NCBI RefSeq assembly: GCF_011320095.1
Contig: NZ_JAANOY010000004.1
Location: forward strand, 1-64,000
DNA from: Cognatiluteimonas telluris
Lineage (GTDB): Bacteria > Pseudomonadota > Gammaproteobacteria > Xanthomonadales > Xanthomonadaceae
Length of the DNA stretch: 64,000 nucleotides
Direction of reading: 5' to 3'
The position numbers were made by a program, and so were the translations under genes. Below the pieces are notes generated by a model that saw only the letters and a list, made by a program, of their open reading frames with translations, was not told the DNA's origin and ran no database searches. Positions 55,231 through 63,733 of the stretch are shown piece after piece. Each line of letters opens with the position of its first letter. The stretch's first letter is position 1.

Positions 55231-56606
55231 GCGCCGGCGGCGGCTCCGCCCCGGCGGCGACGGCGGCGACGGCGTGGCGCGGCGTCTTCGTTGCCATCAG
55301 CGGCCGATCCGGGATCGCTGTCGGTGTCGACGACGATGTCGCCCGCCGACGCCTGTGCCTCGCGCCAGAACGCGACGTCTTCGGCATGCTCGGGGGAGGC
55401 GCTCTGGCGCAGCAGCAGGAAGTCGAACGCCGCGCGGAAGCGCGGGTGCGAAAGCAGGCGCAGGACGCGCTTGCCCTGGCGCTGCGCGAACCGCGGCTGC
55501 AACAGCCAGATTTCCTGCATCGGCAGCGAAAACCGGCGAGGCAGCGCGATCGTGGACAGCTGGTGCAGCGTGACCCGGTCGGCGGCGCGGCGTTGTGCCT
55601 CGGCCGCATGCATGCCCTGCGCCTGCAATGCCATCAACGCGCGGCAGTAGGCCGGCCACAGCAGCAGCGCGAACAGGAACGCCGGCGACACCGGCTCACC
55701 CGCGGCGACGCGCGCATCGGTCCCGCGCAGGCCTTCGACCAGCATGTTGCGCAAGGCGCCACTGCGATTGGATTTCAGTGCCGAGGCGGTTTCCGGCAGC
55801 AGCGTGGCCAGCAGGCCGTGCCGCTCCAGGCCGAGGAAGCTTTCGACCGCGTGGCCCGACAGGAAGAGTTTCAGGCACTCCTCGAACAGGCGCGCCGGCG
55901 CCGCCTCGCGCAGCAAGCCGGCCAGTGGCGCGATCGGCTCGGCGGTCGCCGTTTCGATGTGAAAGCCGAGCTTGGCCGCCAGGCGCACCGCGCGCAGCAT
56001 GCGCACCGGGTCCTCGCGGTAGCGCTGCTCGGGATCGCCGATCAGCCGCAGCACGCGGTTGGAGACGTCCTCGAAACCGCCGGTGTAGTCGCGCACCGAG
56101 AAATCCTCGATGGCGTAGTACAGCGCATTGGCGGTGAAGTCGCGCCGCACCGCGTCGTCCTCGATGCTGCCGAAGACATTGTCGCGCAGCAGCCGGCCGC
56201 CTTCATGCAACTCGCGGTCGCCGCTGCCGTCGTCGACGTTGGCGCGGAAGGTGGCGACCTCGATGATCTCCCGGCCGAACACGACATGCGCCAGCCGGAA
56301 GCGGCGGCCGATCAGGCGGCAGTTGCGGAACAGCTGCCGGACTTCCTCGGGCGTGGCGCTGGTGGCGACGTCGAAATCCTTGGGATGTCCGCCGACCAGC
56401 AGGTCGCGCACCGCGCCACCGACCAGGTACGCGCCGAATCCAGCCTCGCGCAGGCGGTACAGCACGCGCAATGCATTGGGACTGATGTCCTTGCGCGAGA
56501 TGCAGTGCGCATCGCGCGGGATGGTCCGCAGGGCAGCCACCGGCGCGGCGGCGTCGGTGGCCTGGGTCGGGATTTCGGAGGATTGGGTGGGCATCGAGGG
56601 CGGCAT
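55227..56606 (-). CDS. pcnB: Polynucleotide adenylyltransferase (poly(A) polymerase I)
   Basis: This nucleotidyltransferase adds poly(A) tails to RNA, promoting decay. The class II signature is AYLVGGAVRDLLVGGHPKDFDVAT, with the catalytic Asp pair in KDFDV. FRNCRLIGRRFRLAHVVFGREIIEVATFR, RRDFTANALYY, IGDPEQRYREDPVRMLRAVRLAAKLGF and FEECLKLFLSGHAVES follow. The C-terminus ends in a run of eight Arg ([10 protein letters not shown]), a probable RNA-binding tail. The start is ATG 56606 (459 residues) or ATG 56594; neither has a clear ribosome site. The 3' end overlaps folK (ATGA). Confidence 0.94.
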   Translation of the reverse strand: MPPSMPTQSSEIPTQATDAAAPVAALRTIPRDAHCISRKDISPNALRVLYRLREAGFGAYLVGGAVRDLLVGGHPKDFDVATSATPEEVRQLFRNCRLIGRRFRLAHVVFGREIIEVATFRANVDDGSGDRELHEGGRLLRDNVFGSIEDDAVRRDFTANALYYAIEDFSVRDYTGGFEDVSNRVLRLIGDPEQRYREDPVRMLRAVRLAAKLGFHIETATAEPIAPLAGLLREAAPARLFEECLKLFLSGHAVESFLGLERHGLLATLLPETASALKSNRSGALRNMLVEGLRGTDARVAAGEPVSPAFLFALLLWPAYCRALMALQAQGMHAAEAQRRAADRVTLHQLSTIALPRRFSLPMQEIWLLQPRFAQRQGKRVLRLLSHPRFRAAFDFLLLRQSASPEHAEDVAFWREAQASAGDIVVDTDSDPGSAADGNEDAAPRRRRRRRRGGAAAGA

Positions 56607-56637
56607 GGCCGCGAGTGGCCGGAGGACGGGAATCGCG

Positions 56638-56666
56638 TTGCCTGGGGCAAACGCGGCCCATATACT
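56638..56666 (+). promoter_or_regulatory. Sigma-70 promoter of the tRNA-Glu gene
   Basis: TTGCCT (56638-56643) and TATACT (56661-56666) are separated by exactly 17 bases, an unusually good match in this GC-rich DNA. The tRNA starts 74 bases further on, leaving a leader to be removed by processing. The boxes lie just upstream of the divergent pcnB start. Confidence 0.78.
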
Positions 56667-56739
56667 AGCAAGCCTTGTGCGCTTTCCCGGCACGGGGGCC
56701 GGTCGTCCAGCCGGCGGCTCCGCATCCGCGGGGCAATCC

Positions 56740-56815
56740 GCTCCCTTCGTCTAGAGGCCCAGGACGTGGCCCTCTCAAGGCTAAAACACGGGTTCGAATC
56801 CCGTAGGGAGCGCCA
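56740..56815 (+). tRNA. tRNA-Glu, anticodon CUC
   Basis: The 76-base sequence folds as a cloverleaf. The acceptor stem GCTCCCT pairs with AGGGAGC. The D arm is GTCTAGAGGCCCAGGAC. The anticodon stem TGGCC/GGCTA has one G-U pair and the loop CTCTCAA, giving anticodon CTC at 56774-56776. The T arm is ACGGG-TTCGAAT-CCCGT, and CCA is encoded at 56813-56815. CTC reads GAG (Glu). The D and T arms match the bacterial tRNA-Glu consensus. Confidence 0.95.
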
Positions 56816-56854
56816 TCTGCGCGCGCCGTCGCCCTGTCGCGACGGCGCAATCGA

Positions 56855-56881
56855 ATCCCGGCCCGGCGCCGGGATTTTTTT
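56855..56881 (+). terminator. Terminator of the tRNA transcript
   Basis: ATCCCGGC (56855-56862) pairs with GCCGGGAT (56868-56875) across CCGGC, with seven T ending at 56881. A further GC hairpin (56823-56848, GCGCCGTCG/CGACGGCGC) lies between it and the tRNA and may be a processing structure. Confidence 0.9.
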
Positions 56882-57030
56882 GTCCGGCTGCGCGGATTGC
56901 CTGGCAGCCGATGGCCTGCCCGAGGCATCCGCGCGATGGCTCGACGATGCAGGCAACCGGCAGCGCATCGCCGAGTGGCTGGCGCCCGATGTCGCGCGCG
57001 CAGGCATTCCGGGAACGTCGCGCCAAAACG

Positions 57031-57047
57031 CGCGCTAAACTAGCGCG
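57031..57047 (+). promoter_or_regulatory. Palindrome over a possible -10 of fdxA
   Basis: CGCGCTA (57031-57037) and TAGCGCG (57041-57047) form a perfect inverted repeat with AAC between, centred on TAAACT (57036-57041), a plausible -10. The fdxA ATG is 21 bases on. It could be a regulator site or a chance GC palindrome. Confidence 0.35.
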
Positions 57048-57067
57048 TCGCGCACCGGACTCCCGCC

Positions 57068-57391
57068 ATGCCCTTCGTCGTCACCGAGAACTGCATCAAG
57101 TGCAAGTACACCGACTGCGTCGAGGTCTGCCCGGTCGACTGCTTCCACGAGGGCCCGAATTTCCTCGTGATCGACCCGGACGAATGCATCGATTGCACGT
57201 TGTGCGAACCGGAGTGCCCGATCAATGCGATCTATCCCGAGGACGACGTGCCTGCCGGGCAGGAAGCCTTCGTGGCCTTGAATGCGGAACTCGCCAAGGC
57301 CTGGCCGGTGTTGACCACTCGCAAGGACGCCCTGCCCGATGCCAAGCAATGGGAAGGCAAGCCGGACAAGCTGCCGTTGCTGGAACGTTGA
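57068..57391 (+). CDS. fdxA: Ferredoxin FdxA (7Fe-8S type)
   Basis: This small electron carrier of 107 residues binds one 3Fe-4S and one 4Fe-4S cluster. Cysteines at 9, 12, 17, 21 and 40, 43, 46, 50 lie in [20 protein letters not shown] and [36 protein letters not shown] and a helical C-terminal extension ([20 protein letters not shown]) are typical of Azotobacter-type ferredoxin I. It is monocistronic, ending at a bidirectional terminator. Confidence 0.95.
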   Translation: MPFVVTENCIKCKYTDCVEVCPVDCFHEGPNFLVIDPDECIDCTLCEPECPINAIYPEDDVPAGQEAFVALNAELAKAWPVLTTRKDALPDAKQWEGKPDKLPLLER

Positions 57392-57451
57392 GCCGGTAGG
57401 GCGGCCGTCCAGCATCGGCCCGACCTGATAACCGCGGCGGCGCGCGAACCA

Positions 57452-57477
57452 AAACGGGCGCCCTTCGGCGCCCGTTT
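57452..57477. terminator. Bidirectional terminator between fdxA and the BamC-like gene
   Basis: AAACGGGCGCC (57452-57462) pairs perfectly with GGCGCCCGTTT (57467-57477) around CTTC. The A and T ends make it usable for both converging genes. Confidence 0.88.
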
Positions 57478-57494
57478 CGCCACGCAGTCGGACT

Positions 57495-58028
57495 TCAGCC
57501 GCCGAGCGAGGTTTTCAGTGCCGCGATCAGCGCGGTCGCCGGATCGCCGCTGGCGGGCATGCCGCGCGGATCCACCGCCGAAACGTACACGCCGGCATCG
57601 ACCTTGGTGACGCGCACCAGGAAGTTCGCGCCCTGGTAGCTGACGTCGTAGGTGCCCAGCAACTGCGCCTTGCTGGCGATCGTGACGCCTTCGGTCGCCG
57701 CCAGCGCCGTGCCCACCTTGTTGAACACGTCGTCGCGTTCGCCGGCAATGGTGAAGCCGGTTGCACTGTCCTGCGCCGTTTGTGCACTGGCACCGACCGC
57801 GGAACGCAGCACCGACTGCGTGGTGTCGGCGGGCGCGTCCATCGCGCCGGCGGTATCGGGCTTGTCCAGGTCGGGCGGAACTTCCAGCGGCCGCGTCTGC
57901 GCGCTCATGTTGTAGGGATTGCCGCGGTTGAACCAATGGCACCCGGACAACCCGGCAACCACCGCGATGAGTGCCGGGATGGCAAGGACGCGCAACGTGC
58001 TCAAACCATGCATCTGGAACTGGCGCAT
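57495..58028 (-). CDS. BamC-like short lipoprotein
   Basis: The 177-residue lipoprotein has a signal ending in GLSGC (Cys30). The N-terminal mature segment HWFNRGNPYNMSAQTRPLEVPPDLDKPDT resembles the unstructured start of BamC (NlpB). A single domain of about 100 residues follows (TGFTIAGERDDVFNKVGTALA ... LLGTYDVSYQGANFLVRV). E. coli BamC has two helix-grip domains and about 340 residues, so this would be a one-domain relative. Location supports the link: it lies directly downstream of dapA, as nlpB/bamC does in E. coli. CAGGAG precedes ATG 58028. Role in outer-membrane protein assembly is inferred. Confidence 0.7.
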   Translation of the reverse strand: MRQFQMHGLSTLRVLAIPALIAVVAGLSGCHWFNRGNPYNMSAQTRPLEVPPDLDKPDTAGAMDAPADTTQSVLRSAVGASAQTAQDSATGFTIAGERDDVFNKVGTALAATEGVTIASKAQLLGTYDVSYQGANFLVRVTKVDAGVYVSAVDPRGMPASGDPATALIAALKTSLGG

Positions 58029-58046
58029 CGATTTCTCCTGCAGGGG

Positions 58047-58964
58047 TCAGGCCGCGACGGATTCGCGACTGGTGGTTTCGAGTTGGCGGATGTCGTCGGC
58101 AACGCGTGCGGCGCGCTCGGCATGGGCCGGCGACAACGGTGTCAGCGGCAGGCGCACGCCGCGGCCGATGCCCTGGCGCGACAGCAATGCCTTGATTGGA
58201 ATCGGATTGGATTCGATGCCGAGGAAGTCGAACGCGTCGCGCATGCGTGCATCCAGCGCCTGCGCCTCGTCGGACTTGCCATCGCGTGCGAGATCGCACA
58301 ACCGGCGGAAGGCGGCCGGCAGGACGTTCGATGCGACCGAAACCACGCCATCGGCGCCGGCGAACATCGCGCGCGTCGCAGTCGGATCGTCCCCGCTGAG
58401 CACCTGGAAGCCATCGCCGCGCAGCGACAACAGCGCATCCATGCGCCCGGCCTCGTTGCGCGCTTCCTTGATGCCCACGATGCGCTCGTGGGCGGCAAGC
58501 TCGGCGACGGTTTCGGGCAACAGGTCGCAACCGGTGCGGCCCGGGACGTTGTACAGCACCACCGGCAGCGCGCCGTCATCGGCCACCGCGCGATAGTGCG
58601 CGAGCAGCCCCGATGGCATCGGCCGGACATAGGGCGGCGTGACCACCAGCGCGGCATCGGCGCCCAGCGCGGCGACGCGACGGGTCTGCTCGATGGTCCT
58701 GGCGGTGCTCGACAGCCCGGTCCCGGCAAGCACCGGAATGCGGCCGGCGAAGAACTCCACGGCCGTGCGCAGCAGGGTGTCGTATTCGACGTCGTACAGC
58801 ATCGCCGCTTCGCCGGTCGAGCCGGCGACGACCACGCCCTGGGTACCGCCGTCGAGCTGCAACTGCAGCAGCCGGCGCCAGGCGTCGAGATCGAGTTCGC
58901 CGGCGGCCGTGAACGGCGTCGCCAGGGCGGTAATGCTGCCGGAAATACGCACGGTCGCGCTCAT
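58047..58964 (-). CDS. dapA: 4-hydroxy-tetrahydrodipicolinate synthase
   Basis: This class I aldolase makes the first committed intermediate of lysine and meso-diaminopimelate from pyruvate and aspartate semialdehyde. The 305-residue protein has [38 protein letters not shown] (catalytic Tyr) and [14 protein letters not shown] (Schiff-base Lys), then LSGDDPT. It starts at ATG 58964 in preference to 59021, whose extension has no family match. The arrangement (BamC-like downstream, gcvR-bcp divergent) is the E. coli order. Confidence 0.96.
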   Translation of the reverse strand: MSATVRISGSITALATPFTAAGELDLDAWRRLLQLQLDGGTQGVVVAGSTGEAAMLYDVEYDTLLRTAVEFFAGRIPVLAGTGLSSTARTIEQTRRVAALGADAALVVTPPYVRPMPSGLLAHYRAVADDGALPVVLYNVPGRTGCDLLPETVAELAAHERIVGIKEARNEAGRMDALLSLRGDGFQVLSGDDPTATRAMFAGADGVVSVASNVLPAAFRRLCDLARDGKSDEAQALDARMRDAFDFLGIESNPIPIKALLSRQGIGRGVRLPLTPLSPAHAERAARVADDIRQLETTSRESVAA

Positions 58965-59144
58965 TGGGGGAGTGCCCGGCGGAAGGCCCGCCAGGCCGGG
59001 CCTGCAGGATGTGCAGGGCATGTAAACGCAGTCGTCATGTTACTTGCGGCTTCAAAGCAGGGGCAAGTATGCTGCCTGCGGCACCCGGATGCCGTGCACG
59101 CGTGGCGATCCGGACGCCCCAGCCCTCCTGTCGCGGACGCCGCC

Positions 59145-59714
59145 TTGACCGATCCCAGCTCCGACGCTACCCGGCCAGCACCGAACGAGAACCACCTGCT
59201 GATCAACGCGTACACGACCCACCCGCGCTCACCACTGCTGTCGGTTACCCGCCGCATCTCGGACAGCGGCTGCAACCTCGTCGACACCCGCCTGAGCACC
59301 GTCGGCCGCGACGTCTCGGTGACGGCGCTGGCGACCGGTTCCTGGGACGCGGTCGCCAAGCTCGAGGCGATGCTGACGCGGCTGGAGCGCGAGGAAGGCC
59401 TCAAGCTCGTCTGGTACCGCACCGGCCCCAAGCCGGTGCAGTCGAACCTGCTGCCCTACGTGATCGAAGTGGTCGCCGCCGACAAGCCGGGGATCCTGTT
59501 CCAGCTCGCGGATTTCTTCGACCGCCAGTCGATCACGATCGAAAGCCTGCATTGCTCCCGCTATCGCGCCATGCAGACCGGCGCGGAGATGTTCACGGCG
59601 CAAGTGACGATCGGGATCCCCGCCGACATGCACATCGCGGCGTTGCGCGATGATTTCCTCGAATTCTGCGACCACCTGAACCTCGACGCGATCATGGATC
59701 CGATGAAGTTCTGA
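59145..59714 (+). CDS. gcvR: Glycine cleavage system transcriptional repressor GcvR (ACT domains)
   Basis: The protein has two ACT domains: the first ENHLLINAYTTHPRSPLLSVTRRISDSGCNLVDTRL, the second YVIEVVAADKPGILFQLADFFDRQSITIESLHCSRYRA. Such proteins sense glycine and restrain the GcvA activator of the glycine cleavage genes. TTG 59145 gives 189 residues, nearly the E. coli length of 190; GTG 59094 is an alternative start. The long open frame reaching back opposite dapA is ignored. Its stop overlaps the bcp start by one base (TGATG), so the two are translationally coupled. Confidence 0.88.
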   Translation: MTDPSSDATRPAPNENHLLINAYTTHPRSPLLSVTRRISDSGCNLVDTRLSTVGRDVSVTALATGSWDAVAKLEAMLTRLEREEGLKLVWYRTGPKPVQSNLLPYVIEVVAADKPGILFQLADFFDRQSITIESLHCSRYRAMQTGAEMFTAQVTIGIPADMHIAALRDDFLEFCDHLNLDAIMDPMKF

Positions 59715-60184
59715 TGCTCGATACCGGCGACAAGGTTCCCGATCTCCCGCTGCATCTGTCCGGCGGCGACGAGTGCATGCTGTCGGCATATCGCGGCCGC
59801 TGGCTGGTGCTGTACTTCTATCCCAAGGACAGCACGCCTGGCTGCACGACCGAGGGGCTGGACTTCAACGCGCTGCTGCCGAAGTTCAAGCGCCTGGGCG
59901 CGACGATCATCGGCGTCTCGCGCGACTCGCTCCGCTCGCACCAGAATTTCTGCAGCAAGCAGGGATTCAAGTTCGAACTGGCCAGCGATGCCGATGAAAC
60001 CCTGTGCCGGGCCTTCGATGTGATCCGGGAAAAGAACATGTACGGGCGCAAGGTGCTCGGCATCGAACGCAGCACGTTCCTGGTCGATCCCGAGGGCGTG
60101 ATCCGCCAGTCCTGGCGGCCGGTGAAGGTGCCCGGTCACGCCCAGGCCGTGCTGGACGCCTTGAAGGCTGCGCAGACGCAGTGA
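59714..60184 (+). CDS. bcp: Peroxiredoxin Q (Bcp)
   Basis: This thiol peroxidase of 156 residues reduces peroxides. The peroxidatic Cys44 is in KDSTPGCTTEGLDF. The usual second Cys five residues later is Leu here. Cys80 (HQNFCSKQGF) is 36 residues downstream, the same spacing as the Cys47-Cys83 pair of Xylella PrxQ, so Cys80 is the likely resolving residue. FDVIREKNMYGRKVLGIERSTFLVDPEG completes the family pattern. It follows gcvR as in E. coli. Confidence 0.94.
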   Translation: MLDTGDKVPDLPLHLSGGDECMLSAYRGRWLVLYFYPKDSTPGCTTEGLDFNALLPKFKRLGATIIGVSRDSLRSHQNFCSKQGFKFELASDADETLCRAFDVIREKNMYGRKVLGIERSTFLVDPEGVIRQSWRPVKVPGHAQAVLDALKAAQTQ

Positions 60185-60268
60185 CCGACCTTCGTAATGC
60201 CCTCCCCCACTGCCCCGGTCACCCGGGCGCGGTGGTCCACTGCCGTTGTCCTACCGGAAGCCGAACGC

Positions 60269-61672
60269 ATGACGCGTAGCAAGCGCATCTATGTCCTGGA
60301 TACCAACGTGCTGATGCACGACCCGACCGCGCTGTTCAAGTTCGAGGAGCACGACGTGTTCCTGCCGATGCAGGTGATGGAGGAGCTCGACAACGCCAAG
60401 AAGGGCACCTCCGAAGCCAGCCGCAACGCGCGCCAGGTCAGCCGTTTCCTCAACGACCTGATCGAGTCGCAGGGCAGCAGCGATGTCACGGCCGGCATTC
60501 CGCTGGTCCTGCCGCACGGACTGCAGCTGCGCGGCGCGGGCGCGGCCGGGAAGCTCTACTTCCAGACCGGCAATTTCGACGCGGGCAAGCGGTTCGGCGC
60601 CGTCATCCCGGACAACCACATCCTCGGGGCGATCCTGGCGCTCAAGGAGCAGCAGCCCGATGCGTCGGTGGTGTTCGTCTCCAAGGACATCAACCTGCGG
60701 ATCAAGGCGTCGATCGCCGCGATCGTCAATGAAGACTACGAGAACGACCGCGCGCTCGACGACTTCAGCCTGCTGTTCACCGGCGCCACCGAACTGCCGG
60801 CCGATTTCTGGCAGCGCCACGGCAAGGACCTGCGCTCGTGGACCGACAAGGGGCGGACGTTCTACGAGATCTCGCGCAGCGATGGCGACGAGGAGAGCTG
60901 GCATCCGAACCAGTTCCTCTACCTGCCTGGCGATGACGAAGCCGAGCTGAAGGTGGCGCGGCTCACCGACGACAAGGTCACGCTGCAGATCGTCGACGAC
61001 TACCGGCACAGCCAGCATGCGGTGTGGGGCATCCTCGCGCGCAACCGCGAGCAGAACTTCGCGCTCAATGCGCTGATGGATCCGGAGATCGACTTCGTCA
61101 CCCTGCTCGGCACCGCAGGCACAGGCAAGACGCTGCTCGCGCTCGCCGCGGGACTGGCGCAGACGATGGACCAGCAGCGTTATCGGGAAATCATCATGAC
61201 CCGCGCGACGGTGAGCGTCGGCGAGGACATCGGTTTCCTGCCCGGAACGGAAGAGGAAAAGATGACGCCGTGGATGGGCGCGCTGACCGACAACCTCGAA
61301 GTGCTCACCCACAACCAGGAAGGCGGCAGCTGGGGCCGCGCGGCGACCAACGACCTGCTGGCGTCTCGGATCAAGATCCGCTCGATGAACTTCATGCGCG
61401 GTCGCACCTTCCTCAGCCGCTGGCTGATCCTGGACGAGGCGCAGAACCTCACGCCCAAGCAGATGAAGACGCTGATCACCCGCGCCGGCCCCGGTACCAA
61501 GATCGTGTGCCTGGGCAACGTCGAGCAGATCGATACGCCCTACCTGACCGAAACGACGTCCGGATTGACCTATGCCGTCGACCGCTTCAAGGGCTGGGCG
61601 CACAGCGCGCACATCACCCTGCGCCGGGGCGAACGCTCGCGGCTGGCGGATTACGCGTCGGAGGTCATGTAA
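60269..61672 (+). CDS. PIN-PhoH family ATPase (PhoH2-like)
   Basis: The 467-residue protein fuses a PIN ribonuclease domain (RIYVLDTNVLMHDPTALFKF with Asp11; NHILGAILAL; VVFVSKDINLRIKA) to a PhoH helicase-like ATPase. Walker A is GTAGTGKTLLALA (from about 281) and Walker B WLILDEAQNLTPKQMKTLITR (about 387). PhoH2 proteins of mycobacteria are sequence-specific RNA-unwinding nucleases. ATG 60269 (MTRSKRIYV) is preferred to the upstream ATG at 60197, which adds a Thr/Ala/Pro stretch. It follows bcp by 84 bases and may share its transcript. Confidence 0.93.
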   Translation: MTRSKRIYVLDTNVLMHDPTALFKFEEHDVFLPMQVMEELDNAKKGTSEASRNARQVSRFLNDLIESQGSSDVTAGIPLVLPHGLQLRGAGAAGKLYFQTGNFDAGKRFGAVIPDNHILGAILALKEQQPDASVVFVSKDINLRIKASIAAIVNEDYENDRALDDFSLLFTGATELPADFWQRHGKDLRSWTDKGRTFYEISRSDGDEESWHPNQFLYLPGDDEAELKVARLTDDKVTLQIVDDYRHSQHAVWGILARNREQNFALNALMDPEIDFVTLLGTAGTGKTLLALAAGLAQTMDQQRYREIIMTRATVSVGEDIGFLPGTEEEKMTPWMGALTDNLEVLTHNQEGGSWGRAATNDLLASRIKIRSMNFMRGRTFLSRWLILDEAQNLTPKQMKTLITRAGPGTKIVCLGNVEQIDTPYLTETTSGLTYAVDRFKGWAHSAHITLRRGERSRLADYASEVM

Positions 61673-61697
61673 CGCCGCAAGCGCGGACAGGTGAGTT

Positions 61698-63365
61698 TCA
61701 GGCAGGCCGGGCCGGATCCCCGTCCACATTGGCCTGGGCGTATCGCAGGGCCGCGGCCAGGTCCTTGAAGTAGCTTCCGGGGTCGTCGCGGCGGACGATC
61801 TCGGCGCGGACCAGCTTGCGCAACACGCGCAGGCTGGCGCCGCACAGCAGCACCCGCACACCGCGCCGGTGCAGGCCCTGGATCGACGATTCCAGCCGCT
61901 TGAGCCCGGTCGCATCCATGAACGGCACCCGCTCCAGCCGCAGCGCGACGAACCGCGGCGGCTCGCGCGACCAGGACAGGGCACGTTCGAGCGAATCCAC
62001 CGAGCCGAAGAAGAACGGGCCGTCGATCGAATACACAGTGATTCCCGCCGGCATCCGCTCGAGGCCGGCATCGGCCAGCTCCTGCAGCAGGCTGGCCTGC
62101 CCGTGCTCGACGACCTCCACCGCGGCACTCATCCGGCGCATGAACTGGAACATCGCCAGGATCACGCCGATGTTCACCGCCACAACCAGGTCGGTGACGA
62201 TGGTCAGGGTGAAGGTGATGGCGAGGATCGCCACGTCGGCGCGTGGCGCCAGCCGTACCAGGCGCACGAAGCGCCGCGCCTCGCTCATGTTCCAGGCGAC
62301 CACGAACAGGATCGCGGCCAGCGCGCACAAGGGCACCTTGCCCGCGTACGGCGCCAGGACCACGAGGATCAGCAGCAGCGTGATCGCATGGACCACGCCG
62401 GCCAGCGGTGCGTTGCCGCCGTTGCGGATGTTGGTGGCGGTGCGCGCGATCGCGCCGGTCGCCGCGATGCCACCGAACAGCGGCGAAACGATGTTCGCCA
62501 CGCCCTGCCCGATCAGCTCCTGGTTGGAGTCGTGGCGGGTAGCGGCCATGCCGTCGGCGACCACGGCCGACAGCAGCGATTCGATCGCGCCCAGCATGGC
62601 GATGGTGAACGCCGACGGTAGCAGGAGCAGCATCCGGTCGAATCCCGCCTGCGGCCACTGCAGTTGCGGCAGCGCGCGGGGAATTTCGCCGAAAGTTGAC
62701 GCGATCGTGGCCACACCCGGCAGGTCGAGCAGGCTGGCGGCGACCGTGGCGACGACCATCGCCAGCAGGGGTCCCGGCACCCGCGCCAGGCCGGGGATGC
62801 GCGGTCCGAGCACCGCCAGGGCGAGGCTGCCAGCGCCCAATGCCGTCGTGGCGGGATCCAGCCGCGGCAGCGACAGCAGCAGGTGCCAGGCCTTCGCGTA
62901 GAACGGCCCGGCCGCTGGGGCCGGCAGGCCGAAGAAGTATTGCCACTGCCCCACCCAGATGATCACCGCGATGCCGGCGGTGAAGCCCACGATCACCGGG
63001 TCCGGGATGAAACGGATGACGGCGCCCAGCCGGGCGACGCCCATCGCCACCAGGATGACGCCGGCCATCAGCGTGGCCAGCAGCAGGCCGCTGACGCCGA
63101 AGCGCGCGACCACACTGGCAAGGATCACGATGAAGGCGCCGGTCGGACCTGCAATCTGCACCCGCGAGCCGCCAAACAGCGACACCGCCAGGCCGGCGAC
63201 GATCGCCGTGTACAAGCCCTGCTCGGGCTTGACGCCCGAGGCGATGGCGAAGGCCATCGCCAGCGGCAGGGCGACCACGCCGACGATCGCGCCGGCGATG
63301 ACGTTGCGCATCCACTGGCGGCGCTCGAACAGGCCGGCGCGCCAGGCCTCCACGGCGGCGATCAC
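61698..63365 (-). CDS. SulP family anion transporter with STAS domain
   Basis: This 555-residue membrane protein has a SulP/SLC26 transport domain of many helices (NVIAGAIVGVVALPLAMAFAIASGVKPEQGLYTAIVAGL; VQIAGPTGAFIVILASVVARFG). An ESLLSAVVADGMAATRHDSNQEL motif and a C-terminal cytoplasmic STAS domain (about 435-540; FVALRLERVPFMDATGLKRLESSI) follow. Likely substrates are sulfate, bicarbonate or dicarboxylates; they cannot be told from sequence. It starts at GTG 63365, overlapping the stop of the XRE regulator gene (GTGA), which argues for a dedicated regulator-transporter operon. The STAS domain carries the conserved DATGL loop. Confidence 0.92.
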   Translation of the reverse strand: MIAAVEAWRAGLFERRQWMRNVIAGAIVGVVALPLAMAFAIASGVKPEQGLYTAIVAGLAVSLFGGSRVQIAGPTGAFIVILASVVARFGVSGLLLATLMAGVILVAMGVARLGAVIRFIPDPVIVGFTAGIAVIIWVGQWQYFFGLPAPAAGPFYAKAWHLLLSLPRLDPATTALGAGSLALAVLGPRIPGLARVPGPLLAMVVATVAASLLDLPGVATIASTFGEIPRALPQLQWPQAGFDRMLLLLPSAFTIAMLGAIESLLSAVVADGMAATRHDSNQELIGQGVANIVSPLFGGIAATGAIARTATNIRNGGNAPLAGVVHAITLLLILVVLAPYAGKVPLCALAAILFVVAWNMSEARRFVRLVRLAPRADVAILAITFTLTIVTDLVVAVNIGVILAMFQFMRRMSAAVEVVEHGQASLLQELADAGLERMPAGITVYSIDGPFFFGSVDSLERALSWSREPPRFVALRLERVPFMDATGLKRLESSIQGLHRRGVRVLLCGASLRVLRKLVRAEIVRRDDPGSYFKDLAAALRYAQANVDGDPARPA

Positions 63366-63619
63366 TCCTGCGCTCCGGGCTTCAGGCGCACGCCCCGTCC
63401 GCCGGCCAGGCTGATGCTGCCCTCGGCGATCAGTTCTACCCCGGCGGCATCCAGGGCCGCGACCACCTTGGTCAGCGAATCCACGATCCCGCGCACGTTG
63501 CCGCTGCTGGCTTCCATCCGCTGGATGGTCGGCAGCGAGACGCCCGCATGCTGCGCGAGGGTGCGCTGGTCCATCCCCAGCAGGGCCCTCGCGGCACGCA
63601 TCTGCGCTGAAGTGATCAT
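63362..63619 (-). CDS. XRE-family transcriptional regulator
   Basis: This 85-residue helix-turn-helix protein ([34 protein letters not shown]) is the small single-domain type, with a short C-terminal tail ([19 protein letters not shown]). ATG 63619 is chosen; an alternative 7 codons upstream (ATG 63640) would place the start inside the palindrome. It is translated just before the SulP transporter with a 4-base overlap, and a perfect palindrome lies 16 bases upstream of its start. It is probably an autoregulating repressor of both genes. Confidence 0.88.
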   Translation of the reverse strand: MITSAQMRAARALLGMDQRTLAQHAGVSLPTIQRMEASSGNVRGIVDSLTKVVAALDAAGVELIAEGSISLAGGRGVRLKPGAQE

Positions 63620-63634
63620 GGCCGCTCCCTGATC

Positions 63635-63654
63635 AAACATGCCTATGCATGTTT
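63635..63654. promoter_or_regulatory. Probable XRE operator (perfect palindrome)
   Basis: AAACATGC (63635-63642) and GCATGTTT (63647-63654) form a perfect 8-bp inverted repeat with CTAT between. It is AT-richer than its surroundings and lies just upstream of the XRE-SulP operon, where a repressor site is expected. The divergent thiD start is 79 bases away on the other side. Confidence 0.7.
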
Positions 63655-63733
63655 CTTACACCATAAGCGAAGCATGATACGGCAACTCCCAGTCAGGTTG
63701 TACAGTTCCGGTCCCGAACATGCGACGGCGACG

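Noticed and set aside
56882-57038. The end of an open frame after the tRNA terminator (ADGLPEASARWLDDAG...) as a gene fragment or integrase remnant
   Set aside because: No start codon or ribosome site between the terminator and the frame, no family match, and no att-like duplication of the tRNA end was found.
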